Below, piece by piece: positions 22,051 to 31,548 of a stretch of 64,000 nucleotides of DNA; within the stretch, counting starts at the first letter, position 1, and every line of letters begins with the position of its first letter. The stretch covers positions 1 to 64,000 of the forward strand of contig JAKEKT010000005.1 of the NCBI GenBank assembly GCA_021495925.1. The letters run 5' to 3'. The notes below the pieces were generated by a model. The model did no database searches and had not been told where the DNA came from. It was given only the letters and a program-made list of their open reading frames with translations. The position numbers were made by a program, and so were the translations under genes. Source of the DNA: Diplodia intermedia (taxonomy: Eukaryota; Ascomycota; Dothideomycetes; Botryosphaeriales; Botryosphaeriaceae).

Positions 22051-23235
22051 TCAATCCTTCCTGCCAGCGGCAGCCGCAGCCGCAGCTTCTCTCTTGCGCT
22101 GGAGATATCTTTCCTTTGCACTGCTGATGTCGCCCGTGGTCTTTCTACTCTTAGCTGCGTGCTTCAACTTCGCTCTCTCCTCGGCCTCTTGGTCGGCTGC
22201 ACGCTTCGCAGCCTGCTCAAGTTGAGCCTCAACCATCCGGGTCTGACGCTCTCTCATAGCTTGCTTGCCCGAGCCACGGCCTTGGTAAGCCTGCTGCTGT
22301 GATTGAGCAGGGCGAGAGGCAGAATCAGGTGCCGCGACGGGCCGCTTGGGCTTCGGCGCAACGTTCAGACCGGCAGTGAGAAGCTGCCGCTTGTCCGCAA
22401 CTTCGCCTTCATCGTTGATGATGACATCGACACCGTGCTCCTGCATCTCTTTGGCGAGTTGGGCGTCGGTCTTCCGCTTCTCCTCATCCTCATCTTCGGT
22501 CGGGGTCTCCACTTGGCCAGATTGAGCCTTCTCGGTTGCTGCCATGGCTTCCTGATGTCTTTTCTCCTCCTCGTTCATCATGCTGCGGTAGAAGCCGGAC
22601 ATACCAGGGCCACGCTTCTTGCGCTCTTCCTCCTCCCTCTTCTTCTCTTCTTCCTCCAAACGCAACATCTCCTCCTGTTGCTTCTTGTATGCATCCGTGA
22701 CAAACTTTTCCTTGTCGTCGAAAGCATCGCCCTCGGCCTCGCGCTCCCGCTGCACCAGCTTCTCCTTGGCTCGAAGCTGGTCGCGCTTGCGAAGTTCGGC
22801 AGAAGCGAGCAGGCCTTCCATGTACTTGGGCTTTCGCAGAGCGGCCTCTTCACGGTTCTTCTTTTTGCGCTCGGCATCCTTGGCGTGGAGTGCATCGAAG
22901 GCGGCATCGTAGTCGTATATGCTGGAGTCCAGGGTCTGCGCCTCCTCGGCCTTCTTTCGCGACTCTTTCAGCGCGGAGAGGTCGCCATAGGGCGTGATCT
23001 GGGGCTTTTTTGCGGGCTTCGAGGGACCGGCGTCCTTCTTGGGTGGCTTGCGTGCACTGGAAGATGGGGCTGGGGCGTCGAGGTCAAATACGCCAATCTC
23101 CTCGACATTGTCAGTGGGCTTCGCGTCTTCGTTGTCGGATTCGTCATCGCCAAAGAGCGGCTTCTTTGGCTTCCCTCTCGCAGGAGCCTGCGCGGGCTTT
23201 TTGATGTTGAGGCCGTACTTAAGGCTCGCCATCAT
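22051..23235 (-). CDS. Nuclear speckle splicing regulatory protein 1-like (DUF2040)
   Basis: Single-exon gene for a 394-aa, highly charged, mostly helical nuclear protein. The N-terminus (ASLKYGLNIKK...PLFGDDESDNED) and the central region DSSIYDYDAAFDAL...RKPKYMEGLLASAELRKRD...REREAEGDAFDDKEKFVTDAYKKQQEEMLRL follow the DUF2040 domain of NSRP1/CCDC55, a splicing factor. A long Glu/Lys/Arg coiled coil runs from about residue 180 to 230, and the C-terminus is Ala/Lys/Arg-rich (KERYLQRKREAAAAAAAGRKD). Two Met codons stand in tandem; either could be used. It faces an NFKBIL1-like gene across about 160 bp. Role in splicing is inferred from the family. Confidence 0.85.
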   Translation of the reverse strand: MMASLKYGLNIKKPAQAPARGKPKKPLFGDDESDNEDAKPTDNVEEIGVFDLDAPAPSSSARKPPKKDAGPSKPAKKPQITPYGDLSALKESRKKAEEAQTLDSSIYDYDAAFDALHAKDAERKKKNREEAALRKPKYMEGLLASAELRKRDQLRAKEKLVQREREAEGDAFDDKEKFVTDAYKKQQEEMLRLEEEEKKREEEERKKRGPGMSGFYRSMMNEEEKRHQEAMAATEKAQSGQVETPTEDEDEEKRKTDAQLAKEMQEHGVDVIINDEGEVADKRQLLTAGLNVAPKPKRPVAAPDSASRPAQSQQQAYQGRGSGKQAMRERQTRMVEAQLEQAAKRAADQEAEERAKLKHAAKSRKTTGDISSAKERYLQRKREAAAAAAAGRKD

Positions 23236-23394
23236 GTGGGCAGTCTGAGTGCGAGGAAAATTGACAAGGTGGTGGGTCGTCGGGGTTGAAGCTGCTGGGG
23301 GTTACGTAATGCGGCTAAAGTACGGCAGGTGCACATGCCATCAGCTATGTCATTGCTAGCACCGCAAACCCCCTCCGCCGCCGTCACCCACACC
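23236..23394. promoter_or_regulatory. Short bidirectional promoter, NSRP1-like / NFKBIL1-like
   Basis: The two start codons are separated by at most 159 bp (93 bp if the first Met of the plus gene is used). Such a short gap must serve both genes. I recognise no specific site in it. Confidence 0.55.
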
Positions 23395-24399
23395 ATGGCC
23401 TCGCCAGACGTCGCAGAGCCCGCCGATGGCCCGCAAGGCGACGAGTATCGCACTGCGCGACCCACCAAATTCAAATTCAAATCGAAACGCTCCCGAGACT
23501 ACGACAGTCATGACTCCCACCACCGGCATAAGCGGAGAAAGGGTGAAGACGACGATTCACGGCACCGGCACCGTCACCGCCGCGACAGTCGGAGGCATAA
23601 GCGATCGACAGCTACTGTGAATGACGACCCGAGCGCCTACGATGACACGTACACTGCTACTACCCGGTCGGATCAATACATGGATCCCGACGCCGCTTTC
23701 CGCGAGTCTCTCTTTGATGCTCTTGCCGACGATGAGGGTGCCGCATACTGGGAGGGAGTCTACGGCCAGCCCATACACACATACCCCATCGAACAACAAA
23801 CGCCAACCGGAGAGCTGGAGCGCATGACCGATGAGGAGTACGCTGAGTATGTTCGGCGCAAGATGTGGGAGAAATCGCACCAGCACATCCTCGAAGAACG
23901 TGAGAGACAAGAGAAAGAAAGGCAGCGGAGGAAGGCGGAGGAAAAGGCACAGCGCGAAAGTACCGGCCGCATGCACGAGGAACACGAGAGTTTCCAGAGG
24001 AAGGTGGAAGCAAGCCTGAAGCGAGGTGCAGAACGAAAATCGAAAAGGATGTGGAAGGAAGTCTGGGCGAGCTACACCAAAGGATGGGAGAACATTGCAA
24101 CTGGTGCTGTGGACAAGGACCTCGGGGTAGAAGACCTGCTACCATGGCCTGTCGAAACCGGCAAAGTCAAAAACGTCTCCAAAGAAGAGGTAGAGCACTT
24201 CTTCCGCAGCGTACCGCTTGAAGGGGATGACATAGCCACACATCTCAAGACTGAGCGTGTGCGCTGGCATCCAGACAAGATTCAACACAGATTCGGAGAA
24301 CGCGGCATCGATGAGGCTACGATGAAAGCCGTTACTGCCATTTTCCAGGTCATTGACAGGATGTGGAGTGAATTGCGCGAGAGAAAGGCGAAGGCATAA
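23395..24399 (+). CDS. NF-kappa-B inhibitor-like protein 1 (NFKBIL1) homologue
   Basis: Single exon; I prefer the Met at 23395 (CACCATGGCC context; MASPDVAEPADG, 334 aa) over the upstream Met at 23329 (356 aa). The N-terminus is Arg/His/Lys/Asp-rich (KRSRDYDSHDSHHRHKRRKG), an RS-like nuclear region. A middle helical segment (ERMTDEEYAEYVRRKMWEKS) and a long coiled coil lead to a C-terminal J-like piece with LKTERVRWHPDKIQHRFGE, containing an HPD tripeptide. This end is the conserved part of NFKBIL1 proteins; the ankyrin repeats of the animal protein are not visible. Animal NFKBIL1 has been linked to mRNA processing, which suits its pairing with an NSRP1-like gene. Molecular function in fungi is unknown. 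Confidence 0.8.
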   Translation: MASPDVAEPADGPQGDEYRTARPTKFKFKSKRSRDYDSHDSHHRHKRRKGEDDDSRHRHRHRRDSRRHKRSTATVNDDPSAYDDTYTATTRSDQYMDPDAAFRESLFDALADDEGAAYWEGVYGQPIHTYPIEQQTPTGELERMTDEEYAEYVRRKMWEKSHQHILEERERQEKERQRRKAEEKAQRESTGRMHEEHESFQRKVEASLKRGAERKSKRMWKEVWASYTKGWENIATGAVDKDLGVEDLLPWPVETGKVKNVSKEEVEHFFRSVPLEGDDIATHLKTERVRWHPDKIQHRFGERGIDEATMKAVTAIFQVIDRMWSELRERKAKA

Positions 24400-24722
24400 T
24401 ACAAACAGGCATTTTCTTTGTGATACCCCCTTAGATGGAAGAGAGCGGGTCAGGACTCAACGAAGTATGGGTGATTCCACTTCATCGAATAGAAGGGTCC
24501 CGTGATCGAAGAACACAGTATGTTGCTTGGAGTTTTTGTTACTGAGTAGGTATCGGTTCTTCGCTGGTCAATCAACTGTATAGTAACAAGCGATCATCTC
24601 CACAAAGCAGGCTTGTCCGATACGAAACGCAAGACAGTCCGTACGAGTATGAGGCTCTCCTTCCCGACATTAGGTTGCCAAAGAATTAACCCTTCTGTAC
24701 CCCGCGCAGGAAACTACTCTGC

Positions 24723-24845
24723 TACGTGGGCAGCTAAAGAACATACCCGGACGTAGATGCGAGTCTTAGACTGTACTTCCGGACGCAAATGTGCGCTCTG
24801 GATACATGCATTGGCGTCCGCATATTGTCTTCGCCTACCCATGTA
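24723..24845. mobile_element. FB1 fold-back element, copy 3 (long form)
   Basis: Starts TACGTGGGCAGCTAAAG and ends TTCGCCTACCCATGTA, flanked by TA on both sides. At 123 bp it is longer than other copies, with CCGGACG motifs near 24750 and 24780 and ATGCATTGGCGTCC near the right arm. Confidence 0.65.
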
Positions 24846-25442
24846 GGAAAAGTGCATCAATCTCCGCAAACTCAAATCTCCCGTCGCCTGCCGTGGAGTG
24901 GAACGACAACCCAGCAGCTTATCCGACCCCCATATTGAGTTCTGCGTACTCCCTGTTATGCCGCTGTCGCTGATATCCCCCAGGTGCGGGAGCCGTCGCT
25001 GCAGAACCCTCTGTCCTTATATTTCCGACCATATCCGAGCTGTTCCCGATCTGGTAATCGATGAAGAAAGTTTCTCGACACCTCGTCGACACCCACCCCG
25101 GCTCTCCTCGCACTATTGCAATGGTAGTTCTACGCATGTCATGCTGCTCTCCGTTTTCCTCTATATAATCCGCGTGGGCGACCTCCCTTGCATCACCTGA
25201 GCACTCTCTCTTGCCCAACAGACATGGGCTGGTGCCTGGCTTTGCTGATCTGTCAAGGCGGAGCACCGGAGATGCTCAAGGTAGCGTTGACCACCGCGCC
25301 GCGAAACTCTCAGATTGACTGTGCAGTTTGAAAAAATAAATCCATAGGAGGGTTAGCATAAACCAGGCACGTACGTATATACAAGTAGCCCGTTGGTCAA
25401 TCAAATGCGCTGTCTAGCTCATAGACTGAGCCTTAGAAATAT

Positions 25443-25711
25443 TACAGCCCCCTCTCGCAGCCGATGGCTAGCGCGAAGAATAGCAGTAGCTCGTTCTTAG
25501 AGAAAAAAAAAACAATACGTAGGTAGTTGAAGCTATCGTCTGGATATGTATGTAGAATTTTTAACTCGACATTCTCGTCCGGACGATAGCTTCAACTACC
25601 TACGTATTGTTTTTGTAGTTAAAGCTATCGTCCGGACGAGAATGTCGAATTACCCATGACATGAGCAAAAAACAGATCCACGCTAGCCATCGGCTGCGCG
25701 AAGGAGCTGTA
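25443..25711. mobile_element. FB3 composite fold-back element, copy 1
   Basis: Outer inverted repeats: TACAGCCCCCTCTCGCAGCC then GATGGCTAGCG on the left, and CGCTAGCCATCGGCTGCGCG then AAGGAGCTGTA on the right, both ending in TA. An FB1 element (25516-25606) and a further half copy (25617-25660) lie inside. The same composite recurs at 50129-50366. No transposase frame is present. Confidence 0.8.
25516..25606. mobile_element. FB1 fold-back element, copy 4
   Basis: TACGTAGGTAGTTGAAGCTA and TAGCTTCAACTACCTACGTA are exact inverted copies, with CGTCTGG/CCGGACG inside and AACAATA/TATTGTT continuing the symmetry outward. Nested in FB3 copy 1. A third arm (TAGTTAAAGCTATCGTCCGG) follows directly. Confidence 0.88.
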
Positions 25712-25741
25712 CAAGTGTCTCTCCCATGCGCACCCTACCTA

Positions 25742-25823
25742 TAATGGGTAGTTGAGTCGTACGCCCGGATGTATCTGTACAGAATTGAATCGACATGTAC
25801 GTCTAATATCCGCTTCAACTGTA
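25742..25823. mobile_element. FB1 fold-back element, copy 5
   Basis: Left arm TAATGGGTAGTTGAGTCGTA with CGCCCGG inside; right arm CGCTTCAACTGTA. Arms are diverged but TA flanks remain. Confidence 0.55.
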
Positions 25824-25873
25824 GACATCAATGACCAAGAATAACAGTGGTGAGCAGGCACGCTTATTGACGG

Positions 25874-25915
25874 TCCACAGCGGGTGACAAAGAAATTGGC
25901 CATCCCACATCTGCC
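25874..25915. mobile_element. FB2 left arm, copy C
   Basis: TCCACAGCGGGTGACAAAGA then AATTGGCCATCCCACATCTG matches the left arm of FB2 copies A and D. No inverse arm is found downstream; a truncated element. Confidence 0.55.
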
Positions 25916-26426
25916 TAGCAGAGATGTTCCACTACTCTTGTCATTACAGTGCAAAGTCTCCTCCGCGAATGACCACGTGAAGTCCACGTGATGGACAAGT
26001 GTTCATCGGATATTCTTCTCCAAATTTACGGAGTAGCTTCATTTATCAAAGTCGATGGGATTCTGGGCGTCCAAGTATCGATTCGTGGAGTTGGCGCGCT
26101 TATCCGATAGATACGTTATCGATGGCATCCGTCTCCGCACTTTATCGAGCCGTCGACCGTCATCATGCACCGCATCAGAACCGAGGTTGCTCCCTCGATG
26201 CGACCAATGAAAGCAGAAACTCTGGATTATGTATTGTTGCAAACGGGTAGGTACATGTGGGGCCAGCCTGCTCCCTATCGTTGTCGACCCGGACGGAGTC
26301 ATTCTTCGTCCCAGAGCGGAGTCATCCCCCACGTTCCACGCCCTTTGATATGACCCCCAAAAAGACACCGCTCCATCGCACTCCACTGTCTTCACCAACG
26401 AGCCCCTTCTCCCGCAGTTCGCCACC

Positions 26427-28551
26427 ATGTCGCTGCAAGCACCCCCCTCTTCCTTCGACCGGCCCGCCCGCACTCAGCCTCTGGGGCATCCATTGGACCC
26501 AATCACTGCCCAGGAAATCCAGGAGGCGGCGCGACTGTTCAAGCACGCAAATCCAGAAAAAGACCTCCATTTCAAGAGGATTGCGCTCATTGAGCCGCCC
26601 AAAGCCCAACTACGGCCATATCTCCAAGCCGAACTCCGGGGAGAGAAGCCTGCGCCTTTGCCGAGACGCGTGACTGCTTTGTACCTGTTTCGCGGCGAGC
26701 ATGATGCTTTCGCTGCTGAAGCAAACCTTAGCGACGCGACCGTCGAGAGCGCCAAAAAGCTGGATGGCCGGATACATGGCCAGGCTGATATTGATGAGGT
26801 TGTCGGCATGAGGGACCTGTGCATGGAGCATCCCGCCGTCAAAAGGGAACTCGAGCGCCTCCGTCTGCCCCATACTGTGCGTGTGCAGTGCGACACCTGG
26901 CCTTACGGGCGTGATTCGGGCACCGAGAAGCGGAGGCTGATCCAATGCTACATGTATGCCTGTAGCCTCGAGAAGGAGCATTCTGGATCCAACGTCTACG
27001 ACTTCCCTCTCGACTTCTCTCCGGTCTTTGACATGCACACCAAAGACTTGGTCACCATGTGCTACCTCCCTCTTGGGGCTGAAATCGAACGGAGCACACC
27101 TCCACAGGAAGGCCATGTTCCTCACAAGCCGCGCGAATTCCATCCCGACTTGCTGGATACGCCCATCCGCACTGACCTCAAGCCGCTACATGTAAGCCAG
27201 CCGCAAGGCGCATCTTTCACCGTCGCCGGTCATCTGGTCACTTGGCAGAAGTGGCGCTTTCGGCTAGGTTTCAACTGGAGGGAGGGTATGATCCTCCACA
27301 ACGTAACCTACGATGGCCGTGAGCTATTCCATCGGCTTAGCCTCGCCGAGATGTTCGTCCCATACGGCTCCCCCCAGTCTCCGTATCATCGCAAGTCGGT
27401 TTTCGACGTCGGCGACATTGGAGCAGGTGTATGCGCGAATGACCTCAGACTGGGTTGCGATTGCCTCGGCCTGATCAAGTACTTTTCATTCGTCATCAAC
27501 AACTCCCATGGCGATCCAGTGGAGAAGCCAAATGCAGTGTGCATGCATGAACAGGATAACGGCATCGGCTGGAAGCACACCAACTCGCGCACGGGGGAAG
27601 TGACCATTACACGCTCCCGTATCCTTGTGCTGCAGACCATCATCACAGTGGGCAATTACGATTATATCTTCTCCTGGCATCTTGACCAGGCCGCCGGACT
27701 TCACTACAACATCCAAGCCACTGGTATTTTGTCCACGGCACCGATTGAACATGGCGCTCAAGTCCCATGGGGTACCAACGTCAACGAAGGAGTGGTCGCC
27801 CACTTTCATCAGCACAGTACAGACCATCCGCCCCCCAACCTGCAGTCTACCCCGCTGACAAACCATAGTCTTCTGCCTCCGCATCGACCCCTGTCTCGAC
27901 GGCGACAACAACTCCTTCCTGGAAGAAGACTCCGTGCCCCTACCCATGGACGCTTCCACCAACCCCTTCGGTGTCGGCTACATCACGACCAAGCGCACCC
28001 TCACGCACTCGGGAACCTCCTCCGCCGCGCCCAACCGCGTGCACAAGATCGTCAACCCCGCCGCCATCAACCGCACCTCGGGCCGGCCCGTCGCCTACGC
28101 CATCCACAGCCCGCCCAAGCAGATGCTGCTCGCGCACCCGGACTCGTTCCACGGCCGCCGCGCCAAGTACGCCCGCCATCCGTTCTGGGTCACGCGCCAC
28201 CGCGACGGCGAGCTGCACCCCGCGGGCGACTACACGTACCAGTCGCTGCCGGCCGACGACGGGAGCCTGCCGGACAACGAAGATCTGGCGGCGTGGGCCG
28301 CCCGGGGCGACGCCGTCGACGGCGAGGACATCGTCGTGTGGCATTCCATCAGCTTGACGCACAACCCTCGCACCGAGGACTACCCCATCATGCCGTGCGA
28401 TGCCATGACGGTCAGCTTGAAGCCGAGCGGTTTCTTCGACGCCAATCCGGCGCTGGACGTGCCGCAGAGCACGCAGGAGAGGAACAGGAGCGTGCAGGTG
28501 GTCGATGGCGGTGGTGCTTGCTGCGCTGTGGCAGAGAAGCCGAAGCTTTAG
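26427..28551 (+). CDS. Copper amine oxidase (topaquinone enzyme)
   Basis: Oxidises primary amines to aldehyde, ammonia and hydrogen peroxide, letting the fungus use amines as nitrogen source. Exons 26427-27816 and 27869-28551 join (52-nt intron, GTACAG...CATAG) to 690 aa. The cofactor motif TVGNYDYIF gives topaquinone Tyr411; the catalytic base should be Asp327 in VFDVGDIGAG. The intron lies in the copper site: splicing yields HQHIFCLRID, with His461 and His463, and the third ligand is His628 in LTHNPRTEDYPIMP. The start lies in CCACCATGTC. There is no signal peptide. The C-terminus ends PKL, a weak peroxisomal targeting look-alike, which would fit peroxisomal amine oxidases of yeasts; location is uncertain. 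Length matches the family. Confidence 0.94.
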
Positions 28552-29659
28552 GGCGGTGGCCTAGGCTTGAGCTATCGTTCTGTGGTACTGCAGGGACTTC
28601 TGACGTGGGTAGCGTGCAAGGAGGCGTCTGTGCTGGTGCATATTCCGGAAGTTTTCGATTGGCCCATTGCTACAGCGTGCAACTAAAGAAGTGGGCTAAT
28701 CTACATATACTTTAACGCATCATACTTACGTAGCCAGTTGAATCCAAGATCCGGACGCGATTCTCTGCATTCAACATTCACATCTGCGTCCGGACATTTG
28801 ATTCAACTACTCACGTAAGCTGTTTGATAGCTGCAAGTTAGACGGGGTGGGCTCAAATTCCCTGTCGCATGCTTCTGTGATGTTTTTGAAATAGGTGTGG
28901 GTGGGCGCAGTCTTCCTGCAATCTCACAAGCAACCCTGACTCATATCGAACTTGGTTGATGGCATGAGGAAGAAAGTAGATGGGGTAAAGGTAATGAAGG
29001 GGAAGGATCAACAAAACTAGAAAAAGAGTACAAAAACCTTATTTATATTGCTAAACCCCTGCATTGCCACTTAGAGGAGCAGGCCCGACATTGACATCCC
29101 AATGCACAAGAAAGGAGCCGAAGAATACGAAAAGAGTACGATGACTTTTCAACCCTGTCAAGATCAAGAGAAGGCCATGCGCATATAGGCTGAAAGAGGA
29201 ATACTGTGCGACGTCCAAGCGCCGGGGGCGACTGATCCAGGAACCGGAAAGGTGGCCGAGCGCCCTTGTTGCAGATGAAAGTTTAATCCCGCTACACGGG
29301 TTGCAACAACCCCGCCTGGCCTGTCGACCTTGCGACCGTATGTCGGGTATTGCGTAGACAATTCATCCATACGATTTATCAGAACAACAGCGTGGCATCA
29401 AAAAGAGTGTCGTTCGGATTGGTCATGATACGAAAGCTACACTTAATGCCATCCTCTGAAATTTTTAGAATACAAATAAACCGGATACTAAAATCATGTT
29501 CAAGAAGAAAGAAAGACAAGCGTGCCCCGAGTAGAGGCAAAGAACATGGGTCGGGCAGGGAGCCCGATGCGGGAATCGAACCGAACCTGACGGATGGAGA
29601 GAGGCCGTCATGCGGGTGTAGAGCCGTTTCAGAAACAACACATCTCGACCGCTGTTCAT
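28552..29659. other. Intergenic between convergent genes
   Basis: Carries the 3' ends of the amine oxidase (+) and cutinase (-), plus FB1 copy 6 at 28727-28817. A piece at 28838-28870 (GGGTGGGCTCAAATTCCCTG) resembles a decayed FB2 right arm. No gene is seen. Confidence 0.55.
28727..28817. mobile_element. FB1 fold-back element, copy 6
   Basis: TACGTAGCCAGTTGAATCCA, AGATCCGGACGCG on the left; GCGTCCGGACATTTGATTCA, ACTACTCACGTA on the right. TA at both ends, and the symmetry extends to CTTACGT/ACGTAAG. It lies 176 bp after the amine oxidase stop. Confidence 0.85.
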
Positions 29660-31548
29660 TTAGGCGGTAATCTTGGTCTTGACAAACTTAGCGGCGGTGT
29701 CGGCGTCGGCGCCGTAGCCCAAGTGGCCAGACGTGGAAGCAGAGCCGGCGCTGCCAGAGGAGGAACCGCCACCGCAGACACTATCGCCGCTGGCGCAGAA
29801 GGTCTTGAAAGCGCTCGCGTCAAGGTTCTTGAGAGCCTGGGTCTTGAAGGGGTCGCCGAAGGTGACGGCAACCTTGACGTTCTTGGCCTGAGCCGCGGTG
29901 AGCTTGTTCATGGTGTTGTGCACGAGCATGGCGCCTTGCGAGTAGCCGGAGAGGATGATCTGCGTGTCGGGGCATTTCTGAACCGCCTTCTGGACGTCGG
30001 CGACCATGGCCGTGGTGCCGGAACCACCGGTGATCTCGGTAGCGATACCACCGGCATCGGCCGCGTAGTCGACGCCCTGGATGGCGACCTTGCCATCACC
30101 AAGCTGCTCCTTCAGAGCGCTTGCAAAACCGGGGCCGACAACGCTTCCCATGTTACCCGTCTCGGTGGTGCCACGGGCGAAGATGAGAGTTGCCGCCTTG
30201 CAAGCCTCCTCGAGGCCGTTCGAAGTAGACTCGCCACCGAGAGAAAGGCCACCTGAAGAAGAAGAGCCTGAAGAGCCTGATGAGCTTCCGCCCGTCAAGC
30301 CACCCAGGAGCCCGCTGAGACCAGACGACGTACCGGAATCTTGACGAGCAGTTAGACCCGAGCCGCCAGTGTAAGAGCCAAGGTCAGGAGTACCGCTACT
30401 AGAGCTGCTGCTTCCACCCATAGACCCGAGATCGCTAGAGGCACCAGGAGTCGGAAGAGTGAGACCACCCTGATGAGCTGTCAGTGACGAAGACGAAGGA
30501 GAAAGGAAGTGCTATGGCTTACCAGACCAGAGCCAGAGCCAGAGCCGCTGCCTCCCAGAGATCCGAGGCCTCCAAGACCGCCAGAGCCACCGGGGGTCGG
30601 CAGAGAGAGTCCCGAGGGAAGAGAGCCGAGGCCCCCAAGGCCGCCAGAGCCACCGGGAGTCGGCAGAGAGAGGCCACCCAATCCGCCCAAGCCGCCAGAG
30701 CCGCCAGAGCCACCGGGAGTCGGCAGAGAGCCACCCATGCCGCCCAAGCCGTCCAAGCCGCTAAGCTGGCGCTTCTCGGCATCACCGTAAGAATCAGAGG
30801 TTCCAGACGGGATCATGCTAGAGCCGCTACCGCCCAAGCCACTCAGTCCTGAGTCGCCACCAGTGGCTGGTGTGGGGACCGGGAAGCCACCGCCCTGGGA
30901 ACTGATAAGTATGAATTCAACTCTAGTGTCATGGGATCTCCTTACCAAGCCAGTTCCGTAGTTTCCAGCTCCAGGGGTCGGGATGGAGAAAGGAAGACCG
31001 CCCACACCGCCCACACCACTAGCACCGGGGGTGGGGATTGGGAAAGGAAGACCACCCTCACCGCCAGATCCAGGGGTGAGGACGGGGAAAGGAAGACCGC
31101 CTTCTTCGCCACCAGATCCGTAGCTACCAGATCCAGGGGTGGGGAAGGGGAAAGGAAGACCGCCTTCTTCGCCACCAGATCCAGGGGTGGGGAATGGGAA
31201 AGGAAGACCGCCCACACCGCCCACACCACTAGCACCGGGGGTGGGGATGGGGAAAGGAAGACCACCCTCACCACCAGATCCAGGGGTGGGGATGGGGAAA
31301 GGAAGACCGCCCTCACCACCAGATCCGTAGCTACCAGATCCAGGGGTAGGCATTGGGAGGCCACCCACGCCACCAGCATCACCAGAACCGGGGGTGGGGA
31401 TGGGGAAAGGAAGACCGCCCTCACCACCGGCACCAGAGGTAGGATAGGTACCAGTCGGGGGCTCAATTCCATAGCCATTGCCGGCCTGAGGGAGGGGAGC
31501 GCCAGCCACGAGGGCGGCATAAACAGCTGCGAGGAGAATGTTGCTCAT
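29660..31548 (-). CDS. Cutinase with long N-terminal Gly/Pro tandem-repeat region
   Basis: Three exons (30946-31548, 30523-30894, 29660-30469) join to 594 aa, while typical cutinases have about 200-230. A signal peptide (MSNILLAAVYAALVAGAPLPQ) is followed by nine units of GGLPFPIPTPGSG type (residues about 40-205), then EKRQLSG, a possible Kex2 site, and four units of GGLSLPTPGGSG type. A Ser/Gly linker precedes the cutinase domain (about 405-594): EEACKAATLIFARGTTETGN, nucleophile Ser502 in ILSGYSQGAM, Asp554 in CASGDSVC and His574 in SGHLGYG, with four cysteines for the two usual disulfides. It should hydrolyse cutin or similar polyesters outside the cell. The first intron (30895-30945) is 51 nt and open, so retention would add 17 residues; the second is 53 nt. 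The repeat region could tether the enzyme to wall or surface; that is inference. Confidence 0.9.
30946..31460. repeat. Coding tandem repeat in cutinase N-terminus
   Basis: Units carrying GGGGATGGGGAAAGGAAGAC (plus-strand view) recur about every 39-60 bases. They encode the GGLPFPIPTPG units. Near-identical neighbouring units, including a repeated pair ending GASGVGGVGG, suggest recent slippage or unequal exchange. Confidence 0.85.

Larger units (their letters stand above)
24400..26426. other. Gene-free stretch rich in fold-back elements
   Basis: About 2 kb between the NFKBIL1-like gene and the amine oxidase. It holds FB1 copies at 24723-24845, 25516-25606 and 25742-25823, an FB3 composite at 25443-25711 and an FB2 left arm at 25874-25915. 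The last 300 bases before 26427 should be the amine oxidase promoter. I see no gene. Confidence 0.6.

Noticed and set aside
29545..29615. tRNA-like piece (GGGAATCGAACCG on the plus strand)
   Set aside because: The T-arm look-alike is present on the minus strand, but no matching acceptor stem, D-arm or 7-base anticodon loop can be drawn. The similarity is probably chance in the cutinase 3' region.
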